Of a stretch of 14,021 nucleotides of DNA, positions 1 through 8,918 are shown piece after piece; position 1 is the stretch's first letter, and the number at the start of each line of letters is the position of its first letter. Below the pieces are notes generated by a model. The model saw only the letters and a list, made by a program, of their open reading frames with translations. It did not search any database and was not told where the DNA came from. The translations under genes and the position numbers were made by a program. Source of the stretch: CAZLIC01 sp964559535 (GTDB taxonomy: Bacteria > Pseudomonadota > Alphaproteobacteria > Rhodobacterales > Rhodobacteraceae); NCBI GenBank assembly GCA_964559535.1, contig CAZLIC010000097.1, positions 1 through 14,021 of the forward strand. Direction: 5' to 3'.

Positions 1-42
<42 letters not shown>

Positions 43-53
43 GCCGCGCCGCA

Positions 54-86
54 GGCCTTCAAGGGCGCGCAGCGCCCGCGAAGGCC
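54..86. terminator. Strong interrupted hairpin, possible terminator of a gene left of the window
   Basis: GGCCTTC (54-60) pairs with GAAGGCC (80-86), and GGGCGC (63-68) pairs with GCGCCC (72-77). A 2x2 mismatch separates the two helices and the loop is GCA, giving 13 G/C-rich base pairs. No T-run follows on either strand, so this is not a textbook intrinsic terminator. It could instead be a dispersed palindromic repeat. It lies about 100 bp before the sugar kinase, too far to affect its start codon directly. Confidence 0.4.
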
Positions 87-191
87 GAGGGCGGGTGGCC
101 AGGTCTCCGGTGTGCGGGGAAAGTGGGGTTTGACTTGGATGCTGGGTGACGTAAACCGGGTTTGAAACCGCTTTGGGAGGGGCTGATGGCG

Positions 192-1115
192 ATGATTCTG
201 TGCTGCGGCGAGGCGCTGATCGACATGCTGCCGCGCGAGACGACGCAGGGGGAACGCGCCTTTGCGCCCTATGCCGGGGGGGCCGTGTTCAACACCGCCA
301 TTGCGCTGGGGCGGCTCGGGGCGCCGGTGGGGTTCTTTTCGGGCCTTTCGACCGACCTGTTGGGCGAGATCCTGATCGAGACGCTGGAGGCGTCGAAGGT
401 GGATACCCGGCTTGCCGCGCGGTCGGGGCGGCCCACCACGCTGGCCTTCGTGAAGCTGGCGAACGGGCAGGCGACCTATGCCTTTTACGACGAGAACACC
501 GCGGGGCGGCTGCTGTCGGTGGCGGAACTGCCTGAAATTCCACACGGAATCGGCACGTTCTTCTTCGGCGGCATCAGCCTGGTGAACGACCCGGCCGCCA
601 GCACCTATGCCACGTTCATGGCCCGTGCTGCCGCTGCGGGCCGTGTCACCATGATTGACCCGAACATCCGGCCGGGCTTCATCACTGACCAGGCATCCTA
701 CCGCAAGCGCATCGCGGGGATGATGGCGACGGCGGATATCGTCAAGCTGTCGGACGAAGATCTGCATTGGTTGCAAGGGGATGGCGACCTGACGGTGCTG
801 GCGCGGGGGCTGATTTCCGCGGGGGCGAAGCTGGTGTTGATCACCGAGGGTGCCAAGGGCGCCCGGGCGGTGACGGCGACGCAGGACCGGTTCGTGGTGT
901 CGCGGAAGGTGCAGGTGGTGGATACCGTGGGGGCCGGAGATACGTTCAACGCCGGAGTCCTGGCGGCGCTGCATGCGGCAGGTGTTCTGGAAAAGGCTGC
1001 GATTTCAAGTCTTTCGGATGAGGTTCTTGACACCGCGCTGGCGCTTGGCGCGCGCGCGGCGGCAGTCACCGTGTCACGCGCCGGGGCCAACCCGCCCTGG
1101 GCGCATGAGTTGTGA
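192..1115 (+). CDS. PfkB-family carbohydrate kinase (fructokinase-like)
   Basis: This is a cytoplasmic ATP-dependent sugar kinase of the ribokinase/PfkB family, probably phosphorylating fructose or a related sugar. The 307-aa product has the usual family length. It opens with MILCCGEALIDMLP. A PfkB signature 1-like Gly-rich stretch (GGAVFNTAIALGRLG) lies at residues 29-43. The C-terminal signature DTVGAGDTFNAG starts at residue 244 and contains the anion-hole GAGD and the expected catalytic base Asp250. I chose the ATG at 192 because GGGAGGGG (175-182) sits at a good distance; the ATG at 186 and the TTG at 162 lie too close to or upstream of that site. The last bases overlap the GTG start of dtd (GTGA), so the two are probably cotranscribed. 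Substrate cannot be set from sequence alone; ketodeoxygluconate kinase is an alternative. Confidence 0.88.
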   Translation: MILCCGEALIDMLPRETTQGERAFAPYAGGAVFNTAIALGRLGAPVGFFSGLSTDLLGEILIETLEASKVDTRLAARSGRPTTLAFVKLANGQATYAFYDENTAGRLLSVAELPEIPHGIGTFFFGGISLVNDPAASTYATFMARAAAAGRVTMIDPNIRPGFITDQASYRKRIAGMMATADIVKLSDEDLHWLQGDGDLTVLARGLISAGAKLVLITEGAKGARAVTATQDRFVVSRKVQVVDTVGAGDTFNAGVLAALHAAGVLEKAAISSLSDEVLDTALALGARAAAVTVSRAGANPPWAHEL

Positions 1116-1555
1116 GGGCGGTTGTCCAGCGCGTGTCGCAGGCCGCGGTGCGGGTGGATGGCGCGGTGGTGGGCGAGATCGGGGCGGGGCTTCTGGTGCT
1201 GGTCTGTGCGATGCAGGGCGATGCCGACGCCGATGCCGGAAAGCTGGCGGCCAAGATTGCCAAGCTTCGGATATTCAAGGACGATCAGGGCCGCATGAAC
1301 CTGTCGGTCCGCGATGTGGGCGGCGCGGTGCTGGCGGTCAGCCAGTTTACCCTGGCCGCAGACCTGCGCGGCAACCGCCCCGGTTTTTCCACCGCCGCCC
1401 CGCCCGACGAGTGGCGGCGGCTATATGACCTGTTCTGCGACCGGATGGCGGCCGAGGGGGTGCCGGTGGCGCGCGGCATCTTTGGCGCGGATATGGCGGT
1501 CAGCCTGCTGAACGACGGGCCGGTGACGATCTGGATGGATACGGACGCGCTGTAG
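1112..1555 (+). CDS. dtd: D-aminoacyl-tRNA deacylase
   Basis: Dtd hydrolyses D-amino acids (and glycine mischarged on tRNA-Ala) from tRNA, an editing step in translation; the enzyme is a cytoplasmic homodimer. The 147-aa product matches the usual length of about 145 aa. It begins MRAVVQRVSQAAV. It carries the active-site motif SQFTL at residues 77-81 and the cross-subunit Gly-cisPro motif in NDGPVT near residues 134-139. The start is GTG, and its first four bases overlap the kinase stop (GTGA). No Shine-Dalgarno is evident, so translational coupling to the kinase is likely. The gene ends with TAG and faces the cyclase gene across about 200 bp. Confidence 0.95.
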   Translation: MRAVVQRVSQAAVRVDGAVVGEIGAGLLVLVCAMQGDADADAGKLAAKIAKLRIFKDDQGRMNLSVRDVGGAVLAVSQFTLAADLRGNRPGFSTAAPPDEWRRLYDLFCDRMAAEGVPVARGIFGADMAVSLLNDGPVTIWMDTDAL

Positions 1556-1614
1556 CGCGACAGGCAGCGCGCGCCGCGTTACTGCTGGAATTTCAGCGGA
1601 TTGGCGGGGGGCGG

Positions 1615-1658
1615 CACGTCTTCCCCACGTCTTCTTTACGTACTCTTTGCGTCATCCC
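1615..1658. repeat. Four degenerate 11-bp direct repeats in the dtd-cyclase intergenic gap
   Basis: Four consecutive 11-bp units can be read: CACGTCTTCCC (1615), CACGTCTTCTT (1626), TACGTACTCTT (1637) and TGCGTCATCCC (1648). Units 1 and 2 differ at two positions; units 3 and 4 are more diverged but keep the CGT core and a pyrimidine-rich end. The 11-bp period is close to one DNA helical turn. The array lies in the 198-bp gap (1556-1753) between two convergent genes, where I see no credible gene. It could be a protein-binding array or a decayed tandem repeat. Confidence 0.55.
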
Positions 1659-1753
1659 CTGCGCGCGCCGGATAGGCGTTTTGGCAACGCGGGGGATCCG
1701 TTAACCCTGCGCGCCGAATCGCTGCAGGATGGGGCGCCGCGCGGTCAGACTGA

Positions 1754-3619
1754 CTAAACGGCGCTGCCTGCCAGCCGGGCTTCGGCCGCGGCGATCGCCG
1801 CCTTGAACCGGGGATTGTCGCGCAGCGGGTCAAGGTCGGGATCGTGCTTGAACCAGCGCAGGCCTTCGGGTTGGATCACCAGAAGTTCCTTTTCCAGCAT
1901 ATCGATGGCGCGGTCGTGCTGATCCGCGTTGGTCAGCGCGCAGGCTATGTTGTAGCGCATGTTGGAGTTGTCGGGGTCCATCAGCAGGGCGCGCTCGATC
2001 CATTCTTCGGCGCGCTCGCTTTCGCCCAGATCAAACAGAGCCCCCACGCCAAAGCTGAGGGCGTTGCCATGGTCGGGTTCGACAGCGATCACGGCCGTCA
2101 CACGGTCGAGGGTGCGGCGCGCGGCTGACCGCGCGCCCTCGGCATCGCCGATCTGATTGTACCCGAAGATCGACATTCCGAGCGCCCAGTAGTCCGTTGG
2201 CTGCACGGCCGCGGCCTTTTCCAGATGAACAAGCGCATCGCGGACGCGGTTCTGCGCGATGGCGCAGCGCGCGGCGGCGGCGTGCGCCTCGTAGGAGTCA
2301 GGGTCAAGCTGAAGGGCCCGGGTCAGGGCCACCATGGCCTGTTCATACTGCCCGTCGCCGGCCAGCGCGCGGCCAAGGGCGGCATGGGCTTCGGCAAGGT
2401 TCGGGTCCAGGGCGATGGCGCGCCTTGCCGTCTCTTCGGGGCTTTGATCCGGCCGATTGGTCATCATGCGCCCCATTGCCAGCGCGATAGACATGAGCGC
2501 CCAGGCCGGGGCATAGCCGGGGTCGAGTTCCACCGCGCGGCGGCAGATGCGCACGATGATCGGGCGGTGGCGCTGCGACCCCATGATGGAATAATGCCGG
2601 GCCATCAGGTACAGCTTGTAGGTCTGCGGGTTGGTGGTGGTGCGGGCCTCGATGACCGCCTTTTCGGCGGGCAGCAGTTTGAGCTTCAGCACCGCGACGA
2701 TGGTTTCGGACATCTCGTCCTGCACGGCAAAGATGTCGGACAGGTCGCGGTCATAGCGTTCGGCCCAGACATGCTCGCCGGTGGCCCCGTCGATCAGCTG
2801 TGCGGTGATGCGGACGCGGCCACCGGCCTTGCGCACCGACCCTTCCAGCACATGGCTCGCCTTCAGTTGCCGGGCGATCTGCGGCACGTCGACGGACCGG
2901 CCCTTGAACTGGAACGAGGTGTTGCGCGCCAGCACGCCCAGCGCCGAGATCTTTGACAGGTTGGTGATGATGTCTTCGGTGATGCCGTCGCTGAAGTATT
3001 CCTGCTCGGGGTCGCCGCTCATGTTGGCGAAGGGCAGGACGGCGATGGTGCGTCTGGGGCTGTAGGGGGGCTTGGCGGTGTTGGCCTGCGGGGACAGCGC
3101 GATGTCGAACACCCGCACCGGGCGGTCGATGTTCTTCAGCGTCTGGTCGCCGCGGTCGTGCCAGGCAAGGTCCAGCCGGTTGCCGACATTGTCGCGCACC
3201 GAGGCCGATACGCTGACGCCGCCGGGCGGGGCAAGGCTTTCGATGCGGGCGGCGACGTTGACGCCGTCGCCGAAGATGTCACCGTCTTCGGCAAGGATGT
3301 CGCCAAGGTGGATGCCGATGCGGAAGTCGATGCGGGTTTCGGGGGCCGTGTCGGCGTTGCGCCGGGCCATGTGGCGCTGGATGTCGACGGCGCAGGCCAC
3401 CGCGTTCACCACGCTGGGAAATTCGGCCAGCAGGCCGTCGCCGGTCAGTTTCACGATGCGGCCCTGATGTTCGGACAGTTTGCCGTCGATCAGGGTCTGG
3501 CGCAGGGATCTGAGCGCGGCCAGCGTACCGGCCTCGTCAAGCCCCATCAGGCGGCTGTAGCCGACCACATCGGCAGCCAGGATGGCGGCAAGGCGTCGCC
3601 GGGCGGTGGGTTCGTCCAT
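1754..3619 (-). CDS. Class III adenylate cyclase with TolB-like and TPR regions
   Basis: The protein likely makes cAMP from ATP. In the 621-aa product the cyclase homology domain spans about residues 10-175. Its catalytic set is complete when aligned to known class III cyclases: metal Asp17 (in LAADVVGYSRL) and Asp61 (TGDGLLAEF), base-selecting Lys57 (RIVKLTG) and Asp114 (GDIFGDG), and transition-state Asn121 and Arg125 (NVAAR). Lys and Asp at the selecting positions favour ATP over GTP. Residues about 190-315 form a TolB/FlgO-like domain starting TIAVLPFANMSGDPEQEYFSDG. Residues about 360-580 are TPR-like helical repeats (AIALDPNLAEAHAALG and similar). No transmembrane segment is seen. The start at 3619 is preceded by AAAGG at suitable spacing; an upstream in-frame extension runs into the next gene and has no family similarity. 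The architecture is common in alphaproteobacteria, usually with unknown inputs. Confidence 0.9.
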   Translation of the reverse strand: MDEPTARRRLAAILAADVVGYSRLMGLDEAGTLAALRSLRQTLIDGKLSEHQGRIVKLTGDGLLAEFPSVVNAVACAVDIQRHMARRNADTAPETRIDFRIGIHLGDILAEDGDIFGDGVNVAARIESLAPPGGVSVSASVRDNVGNRLDLAWHDRGDQTLKNIDRPVRVFDIALSPQANTAKPPYSPRRTIAVLPFANMSGDPEQEYFSDGITEDIITNLSKISALGVLARNTSFQFKGRSVDVPQIARQLKASHVLEGSVRKAGGRVRITAQLIDGATGEHVWAERYDRDLSDIFAVQDEMSETIVAVLKLKLLPAEKAVIEARTTTNPQTYKLYLMARHYSIMGSQRHRPIIVRICRRAVELDPGYAPAWALMSIALAMGRMMTNRPDQSPEETARRAIALDPNLAEAHAALGRALAGDGQYEQAMVALTRALQLDPDSYEAHAAAARCAIAQNRVRDALVHLEKAAAVQPTDYWALGMSIFGYNQIGDAEGARSAARRTLDRVTAVIAVEPDHGNALSFGVGALFDLGESERAEEWIERALLMDPDNSNMRYNIACALTNADQHDRAIDMLEKELLVIQPEGLRWFKHDPDLDPLRDNPRFKAAIAAAEARLAGSAV

Positions 3620-3741
3620 GCGCGGGGCCTTTCGGGCTGGGTTGCGGCGAAGCCTAGTCCGGTATCGCGCGCAAAGTCCAACCCGTTCGCGCGGGGGGCT
3701 GCCGTTCGCTGCAGGCCGGGCGACCAGGCCCGGAATGCGGT

Positions 3742-4266
3742 CTAGTTGAACGGGTTCGCGCTGTTGCCGGTGATCGAATCGCCGCAGTCCAGCATCGCGC
3801 GCATCGAGGCACTCGACCCGGCCAGCGAATAGCTCTTCACGCCTTCGCCGCTCGCGGTGTTCAGGTACAGTGTGCTGCCCTGCGCCACCTCGACCAGAAA
3901 GCGCACGCCGGTGTCGTTGTCGGGCAGGTTGAACAGCACCGAGTTGCGGTAGAGGTCGGCGTTGGTCAGGTCCCATGGCGACCGGCGGTCGATGCGGATC
4001 TGCAGGTCGGCGGTTTCGCCCGCGTCGCCGAATTCCCACCCGGTCGAATAGAACTGCAGGCGGAACGACGCGTCCTGGTACAGCCACACGGTGAAGCTGT
4101 CGGTGCCCGCGTCCACCTCGGCCAGACAGGCCGAGGTCCCGTCGTCGAACTGGACATATTCGACTTCCCAATGCTTGTGCGAATACAGCATCGTGCTTTG
4201 TGACTCGGCCAGGGCGGGCAGAGCCGCCGCGCCGAAGACCGCCATTCCCAACACAGCGCGCATCAT
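3742..4266 (-). CDS. Exported protein of unknown function
   Basis: The 174-aa product starts with a clear Sec signal peptide (MMRAVLGMAVFGAAALPALA) and a likely cleavage ALA-ES near residue 20, so the mature part is probably periplasmic. The mature region is rich in beta-type alternation and aromatic residues (HWEVEYVQF, SFTVWLYQD, FRLQFYSTGWEFG). It has just two cysteines, Cys47 and Cys161 (MLDCGDS), which could form one disulphide. The overall look is faintly like IalB-type periplasmic proteins, but I do not recognise the family with confidence. The gene lies 122 bp upstream of the adenylate cyclase on the same strand, so they may be cotranscribed. GGGGAAG (4282 down to 4276 on the minus strand) is a plausible ribosome binding site and falls inside an inverted repeat. 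Confidence 0.75.
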   Translation of the reverse strand: MMRAVLGMAVFGAAALPALAESQSTMLYSHKHWEVEYVQFDDGTSACLAEVDAGTDSFTVWLYQDASFRLQFYSTGWEFGDAGETADLQIRIDRRSPWDLTNADLYRNSVLFNLPDNDTGVRFLVEVAQGSTLYLNTASGEGVKSYSLAGSSASMRAMLDCGDSITGNSANPFN

Positions 4267-4275
4267 CGGCCCGCC

Positions 4276-4304
4276 CTTCCCCTTTCCGACCCGTTCAGGG
4301 GAAG
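4276..4304 (-). promoter_or_regulatory. Hairpin that would mask the ribosome binding site of the exported protein
   Basis: In the minus-strand transcript CTTCCCC (4304-4298) is perfectly complementary to GGGGAAG (4282-4276), leaving a 15-base loop. The second arm is the only good Shine-Dalgarno candidate for the ATG at 4266, nine bases downstream. A folded leader would therefore hide the ribosome binding site. This is inferred from base pairing alone. Confidence 0.4.
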
Positions 4305-4332
4305 TTTGACCCGGTCATCGGGATTCCTTCAA

Positions 4333-4346
4333 GCCCCTTGAGGGGC
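4333..4346 (-). terminator. Short hairpin just past the acyl-CoA synthetase stop
   Basis: GCCCC (4333-4337) and GGGGC (4342-4346) form a perfect 5-bp stem with a four-base loop, beginning five bases after the stop codon of the acyl-CoA synthetase on the minus strand. No run of T follows, so termination efficiency is doubtful. Confidence 0.35.
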
Positions 4347-4351
4347 GGCTG

Positions 4352-6253
4352 TCATTTCCAGTCCCAGGGCGTGGCAAAGGCGCCCAGGATCGAGATGACG
4401 GCGGCCTCGTCGACGCTACCCGCGCGGGAGAGTTTCGCCACCAGCCCGCGCTTCTTGTCCTCGACCACCTCGGCCACCGCAGCCGGCACGCCCGCCGCCT
4501 TCAGCGCGGCATCGAAGGTGCGCGTGATGGCCATCTTGCGCAGGTCGGGCTTGAACACCTTGCCCACAGCGGTTTTCGGAAGGGTCGGCATGATCTCGAT
4601 GTGCTTCGGCATCGCCGCGCGCTCGACGATGTGCTTCTCGGCCGTGTCGAGCAGGTCCTGTTCGGTGACGGACGAACCCGCCACCAGTTCCACATAGACG
4701 CAGGGCAATTCGCCCGCATGCGCGTCGGGCTGGCCGATGGCGCCGGCAAAGGCCACCGCCGGGTGCTTCATCATCGCCTCTTCGATCACCGCGGGGTCGA
4801 TGTTGTGGCCGCCGCGGATGATCAGGTCCTTGGCGCGTCCGGTGATCCAGAGGTAGCCGTCGCCGTCGATGCGGCCCAGGTCGCCGGTGCGCAGGTAGCG
4901 GCCCTCGGCAAACAGGCCCTTGTTCTTGTCGGCCTCGGTGTAGGTGCTGCCCTCAAACACGCCGGGGTTGGCGATGCAGATTTCGCCCACTTCATCGGGG
5001 CCGCATTCGCGGGTGACGGCGCCGTCCCGGTCGGTATGCAGGATGCGGACATGGGTGTAGGGCATCGGAATGCCCACCGAGCCGATCTTCTTTTCCCCGT
5101 CGGCCGGGTTGCACGACACCAGGCAGGTCGCCTCGGTCAGGCCGTAGCCTTCGGTGATCTGCACGCCCGTGGCCTTCTCGAACCGCTTGTAGAGTTCCAC
5201 CGGAAGCGGGGCCGAGCCCGAGAAGGCGCCGCGCAGGGTGCTGACATCGGCGTTGACGGGGCGCTGCATCAGCGCCGACAGCGCGGTGGGCACCGAGATA
5301 AGATAGGTCACGCGCCAGCGTTCGATCAGCTTCCACAGGTTGTCGAAAACGCCGTCGCCGCGATAGCCCTGCGGCGTGGGGAAGACGACATGGGCGCCGG
5401 CCGCGATCATCGACATCATCACCGGGTAGGCGGCAAAGACGTGGAACAGCGGCAGCGGGCACATCACCACGTCGTTCGGCTTGAACATCAGCGTGGCGCC
5501 GCACCAGCCGTTGTAGACCATGCCGCTGACCTTGTGCTGGGCCACCTTGGGCATGCCGGTGGTGCCGCCGGTGTGGAAATAGGCGGCCACGCGGTCGGCC
5601 GGGCTGTCCTCGAAGGTCAGCTTCGCGGGTTGGCGAGAGGTCTCGGCGGTGAAGTCCTTGACGGTGGCCTTGTGGCTGACCGGGTTCTTCGGGCGCACCA
5701 GCGGGACGATCCACGATTTGGGCGGCGCCAGGTGGCGGTTCAGGTCCACCTCCAGCACCGTGGTCACCCCCGGCGCCTCGGTCAGCGCCTGCGCCACCTT
5801 CTGCGCAAGGTCGGTCTTCGGGAAAGCCTTCAGCGTGACCACCACCTTGGCGCGCGTCTCGCGCAGGATGGCGGCGATCTGGCCGGGTTCCAGCAGCGGG
5901 TTGACCGGGTTCACGATGCCCGCAACGGCACCGCCCAGAAGGGTGACGACGGTGTCGGTGCAGTTGGGCAGGATGTAGGCAACGGTATCGGCAGGGCCGA
6001 CGCCCAGGCTGCGGAACAGGTTTGCAGCCTGTGTCACGCGGGCGTGCAACTGGCTCCAGGTCAGGGTTTCGGCCTTGGTCTGCGGGCCGGACAACAGCTG
6101 GAAGGTGAAGGCGGGCTTGTCGCCGTGGCGGTCGGCCGTGCGGGCGAGGAAGGCGTGCATGGTGCGGGGCACGCCGCGGTCGGCCCAGGGCATCTCGGCT
6201 TCGATGCGGTCGCGGTCGGCCATGGTGGCAAAGGCTGCGGCAGTGGCGCCCAT
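4352..6253 (-). CDS. AMP-forming acyl-CoA synthetase
   Basis: The enzyme would activate a carboxylic (fatty) acid with ATP to an acyl-adenylate and then form acyl-CoA. The 633-aa product has the ANL-superfamily motifs in order: phosphate-binding loop HTGGTTGMPK (227-236), YGLTEAT (370-376), YLRTGD (453-458), hinge region GRAKDLIIRGGHNI (472-485) and the C-terminal PKTAVGK with the expected catalytic Lys565. It lacks a signal peptide or membrane segment and is probably cytosolic. The ATG at 6253 follows GGAGGAGA at five-base spacing, a strong ribosome binding site; a second ATG at 6223 is less well placed. It is 112 bp downstream of the ABC transporter gene on the same strand, with an 18-bp palindrome between them. 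Chain-length preference cannot be read from the sequence. Confidence 0.92.
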   Translation of the reverse strand: MGATAAAFATMADRDRIEAEMPWADRGVPRTMHAFLARTADRHGDKPAFTFQLLSGPQTKAETLTWSQLHARVTQAANLFRSLGVGPADTVAYILPNCTDTVVTLLGGAVAGIVNPVNPLLEPGQIAAILRETRAKVVVTLKAFPKTDLAQKVAQALTEAPGVTTVLEVDLNRHLAPPKSWIVPLVRPKNPVSHKATVKDFTAETSRQPAKLTFEDSPADRVAAYFHTGGTTGMPKVAQHKVSGMVYNGWCGATLMFKPNDVVMCPLPLFHVFAAYPVMMSMIAAGAHVVFPTPQGYRGDGVFDNLWKLIERWRVTYLISVPTALSALMQRPVNADVSTLRGAFSGSAPLPVELYKRFEKATGVQITEGYGLTEATCLVSCNPADGEKKIGSVGIPMPYTHVRILHTDRDGAVTRECGPDEVGEICIANPGVFEGSTYTEADKNKGLFAEGRYLRTGDLGRIDGDGYLWITGRAKDLIIRGGHNIDPAVIEEAMMKHPAVAFAGAIGQPDAHAGELPCVYVELVAGSSVTEQDLLDTAEKHIVERAAMPKHIEIMPTLPKTAVGKVFKPDLRKMAITRTFDAALKAAGVPAAVAEVVEDKKRGLVAKLSRAGSVDEAAVISILGAFATPWDWK

Positions 6254-6329
6254 GAGTGTCTCCTCCCCTGAGATCCCCCCTGTTTGGTCCGGGAGGTTTG
6301 TGTTCAGGCGAAGATGTGGGTTTGCGGCG

Positions 6330-6347
6330 CGTCACGCAAGCGTGACG
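6330..6347. promoter_or_regulatory. 18-bp perfect palindrome, operator or terminator hairpin
   Basis: CGTCACGCAAGCGTGACG is two perfect 8-bp arms around AA. It lies 18 bp past the ABC transporter stop and 76 bp before the acyl-CoA synthetase start, both on the minus strand. As DNA it looks like a binding site for a dimeric regulator of the synthetase. As RNA it would be a compact hairpin ending the transporter transcript, although no T-run follows. The sequence cannot decide between the two. Confidence 0.5.
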
Positions 6348-6365
6348 GTGTCGGGGTACGCAACG

Positions 6366-8156
<1,791 letters not shown>

Positions 8157-8249
8157 CGGTGTCTCCCCAGTGCCCGGTTCCTAGGCAATGTGGGCGTGGG
8201 CGGCAAGCGGCGCGATTGCCGCGGCGGTGCGACCGTGCAAGATGCGCCC

Positions 8250-8918
8250 ATGATCCGCGTTGTGGTCTTTGATGCCTATGGCACCCTGTTCGACGTGGCG
8301 GGCGCCGCGCGGCTGACGGCGGCCGAACCGGGGGGCGAGCGGCTGGCCGAGGTGTGGCCGCGGTTGGCCGAGGACTGGCGGCGCAAGCAGATCGAGTATT
8401 CGTGGCATCGTTCGATCACTGGCCACCATGTCGGCTTCGACGCGGTGACGGCCGACGCACTGGATTGGGCAATGGCCGCGGCAGGTTTGGCGGATGCCGC
8501 GCTGCGGGCGCGGCTGCTGGCCCTGTATGACCGGCTGCCGTGCTATCCCGAGGTGCCGGGGGTGCTGGCGGACGTGGCTGTGCCGAAGGCGATCCTGTCC
8601 AACGGGACGCCCGCGATGCTGGCGGCGGCCTGCGCGGCGGCGGGGATTGGCGGCGCCTTTGCCGCGGTGCTGTCGGTGCAGGATGTGGGCGTGTTCAAGC
8701 CTGCGATGTCGGTTTATCGCATGGTTCCGGCCCGGTTCGCGGTGCATCCGCGCGAGGTTCTGTTCGTTTCCTCCAACGGGTGGGACATTGCGGGGGCGGC
8801 TGCCTTTGGTTTTGAAACCGCGTGGATCAACCGCACGGGCGCCCCGCACGAGCGCCTGCCGCATGGCCCGGCGCACAGTTTTGCCGACCTGACGCCGCTG
8901 AGGGGGTTGCTGTCATGA
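8250..8918 (+). CDS. Haloacid dehalogenase, type II (HAD superfamily)
   Basis: Type II dehalogenases hydrolyse (S)-2-haloacids such as L-2-chloropropionate to hydroxyacids through an Asp-ester intermediate. The 222-aa product has the family length. By comparison with the characterised L-DEX enzyme all key positions are present: nucleophile Asp8 and Thr12 (FDAYGTLFD), the halide-site Arg44 in WRRKQIEYSW, Ser117 and Asn118 (SNGT), Lys150 and Tyr156 (FKPAMSVY), and Ser174, Asn176 and Asp179 (VSSNGWD). This distinguishes it from generic HAD phosphatases. No strong Shine-Dalgarno precedes the ATG at 8250, which is nevertheless the only start consistent with the FDAYGT strand. Its stop overlaps the start of the hydrolase gene (ATGA), so the pair is an operon. 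Confidence 0.9.
   Translation: MIRVVVFDAYGTLFDVAGAARLTAAEPGGERLAEVWPRLAEDWRRKQIEYSWHRSITGHHVGFDAVTADALDWAMAAAGLADAALRARLLALYDRLPCYPEVPGVLADVAVPKAILSNGTPAMLAAACAAAGIGGAFAAVLSVQDVGVFKPAMSVYRMVPARFAVHPREVLFVSSNGWDIAGAAAFGFETAWINRTGAPHERLPHGPAHSFADLTPLRGLLS

Noticed and set aside
162..191. TTG start at 162 or ATG at 186 for the sugar kinase
   Set aside because: The Shine-Dalgarno GGGAGGGG at 175-182 would lie inside or too near these starts. The ATG at 192 gives the standard PfkB N-terminus.
1593..1655. A 20-codon minus-strand frame (starting MTQRVRK) and a neighbouring short frame ending LKFQQ in the dtd-cyclase gap
   Set aside because: Neither has a suitable ribosome binding site or enough length, and the first simply reads through the 11-bp repeats.
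3620..4171. In-frame N-terminal extension of the adenylate cyclase
   Set aside because: It overlaps the exported-protein gene, has no family similarity, and the ATG at 3619 has its own ribosome binding site.
4601..6271. A 556-codon open frame on the plus strand opposite the acyl-CoA synthetase
   Set aside because: It is antisense to a gene with complete family motifs. Its residues are the His/Arg/Ala/Gly-rich mix expected of a shadow frame in G/C-rich DNA.
8184..8220. GGCAAT/ATTGCC inverted repeat between the divergent transporter and dehalogenase genes
   Set aside because: Six-base arms separated by 25 bases are expected often by chance, and nothing else supports an operator here.
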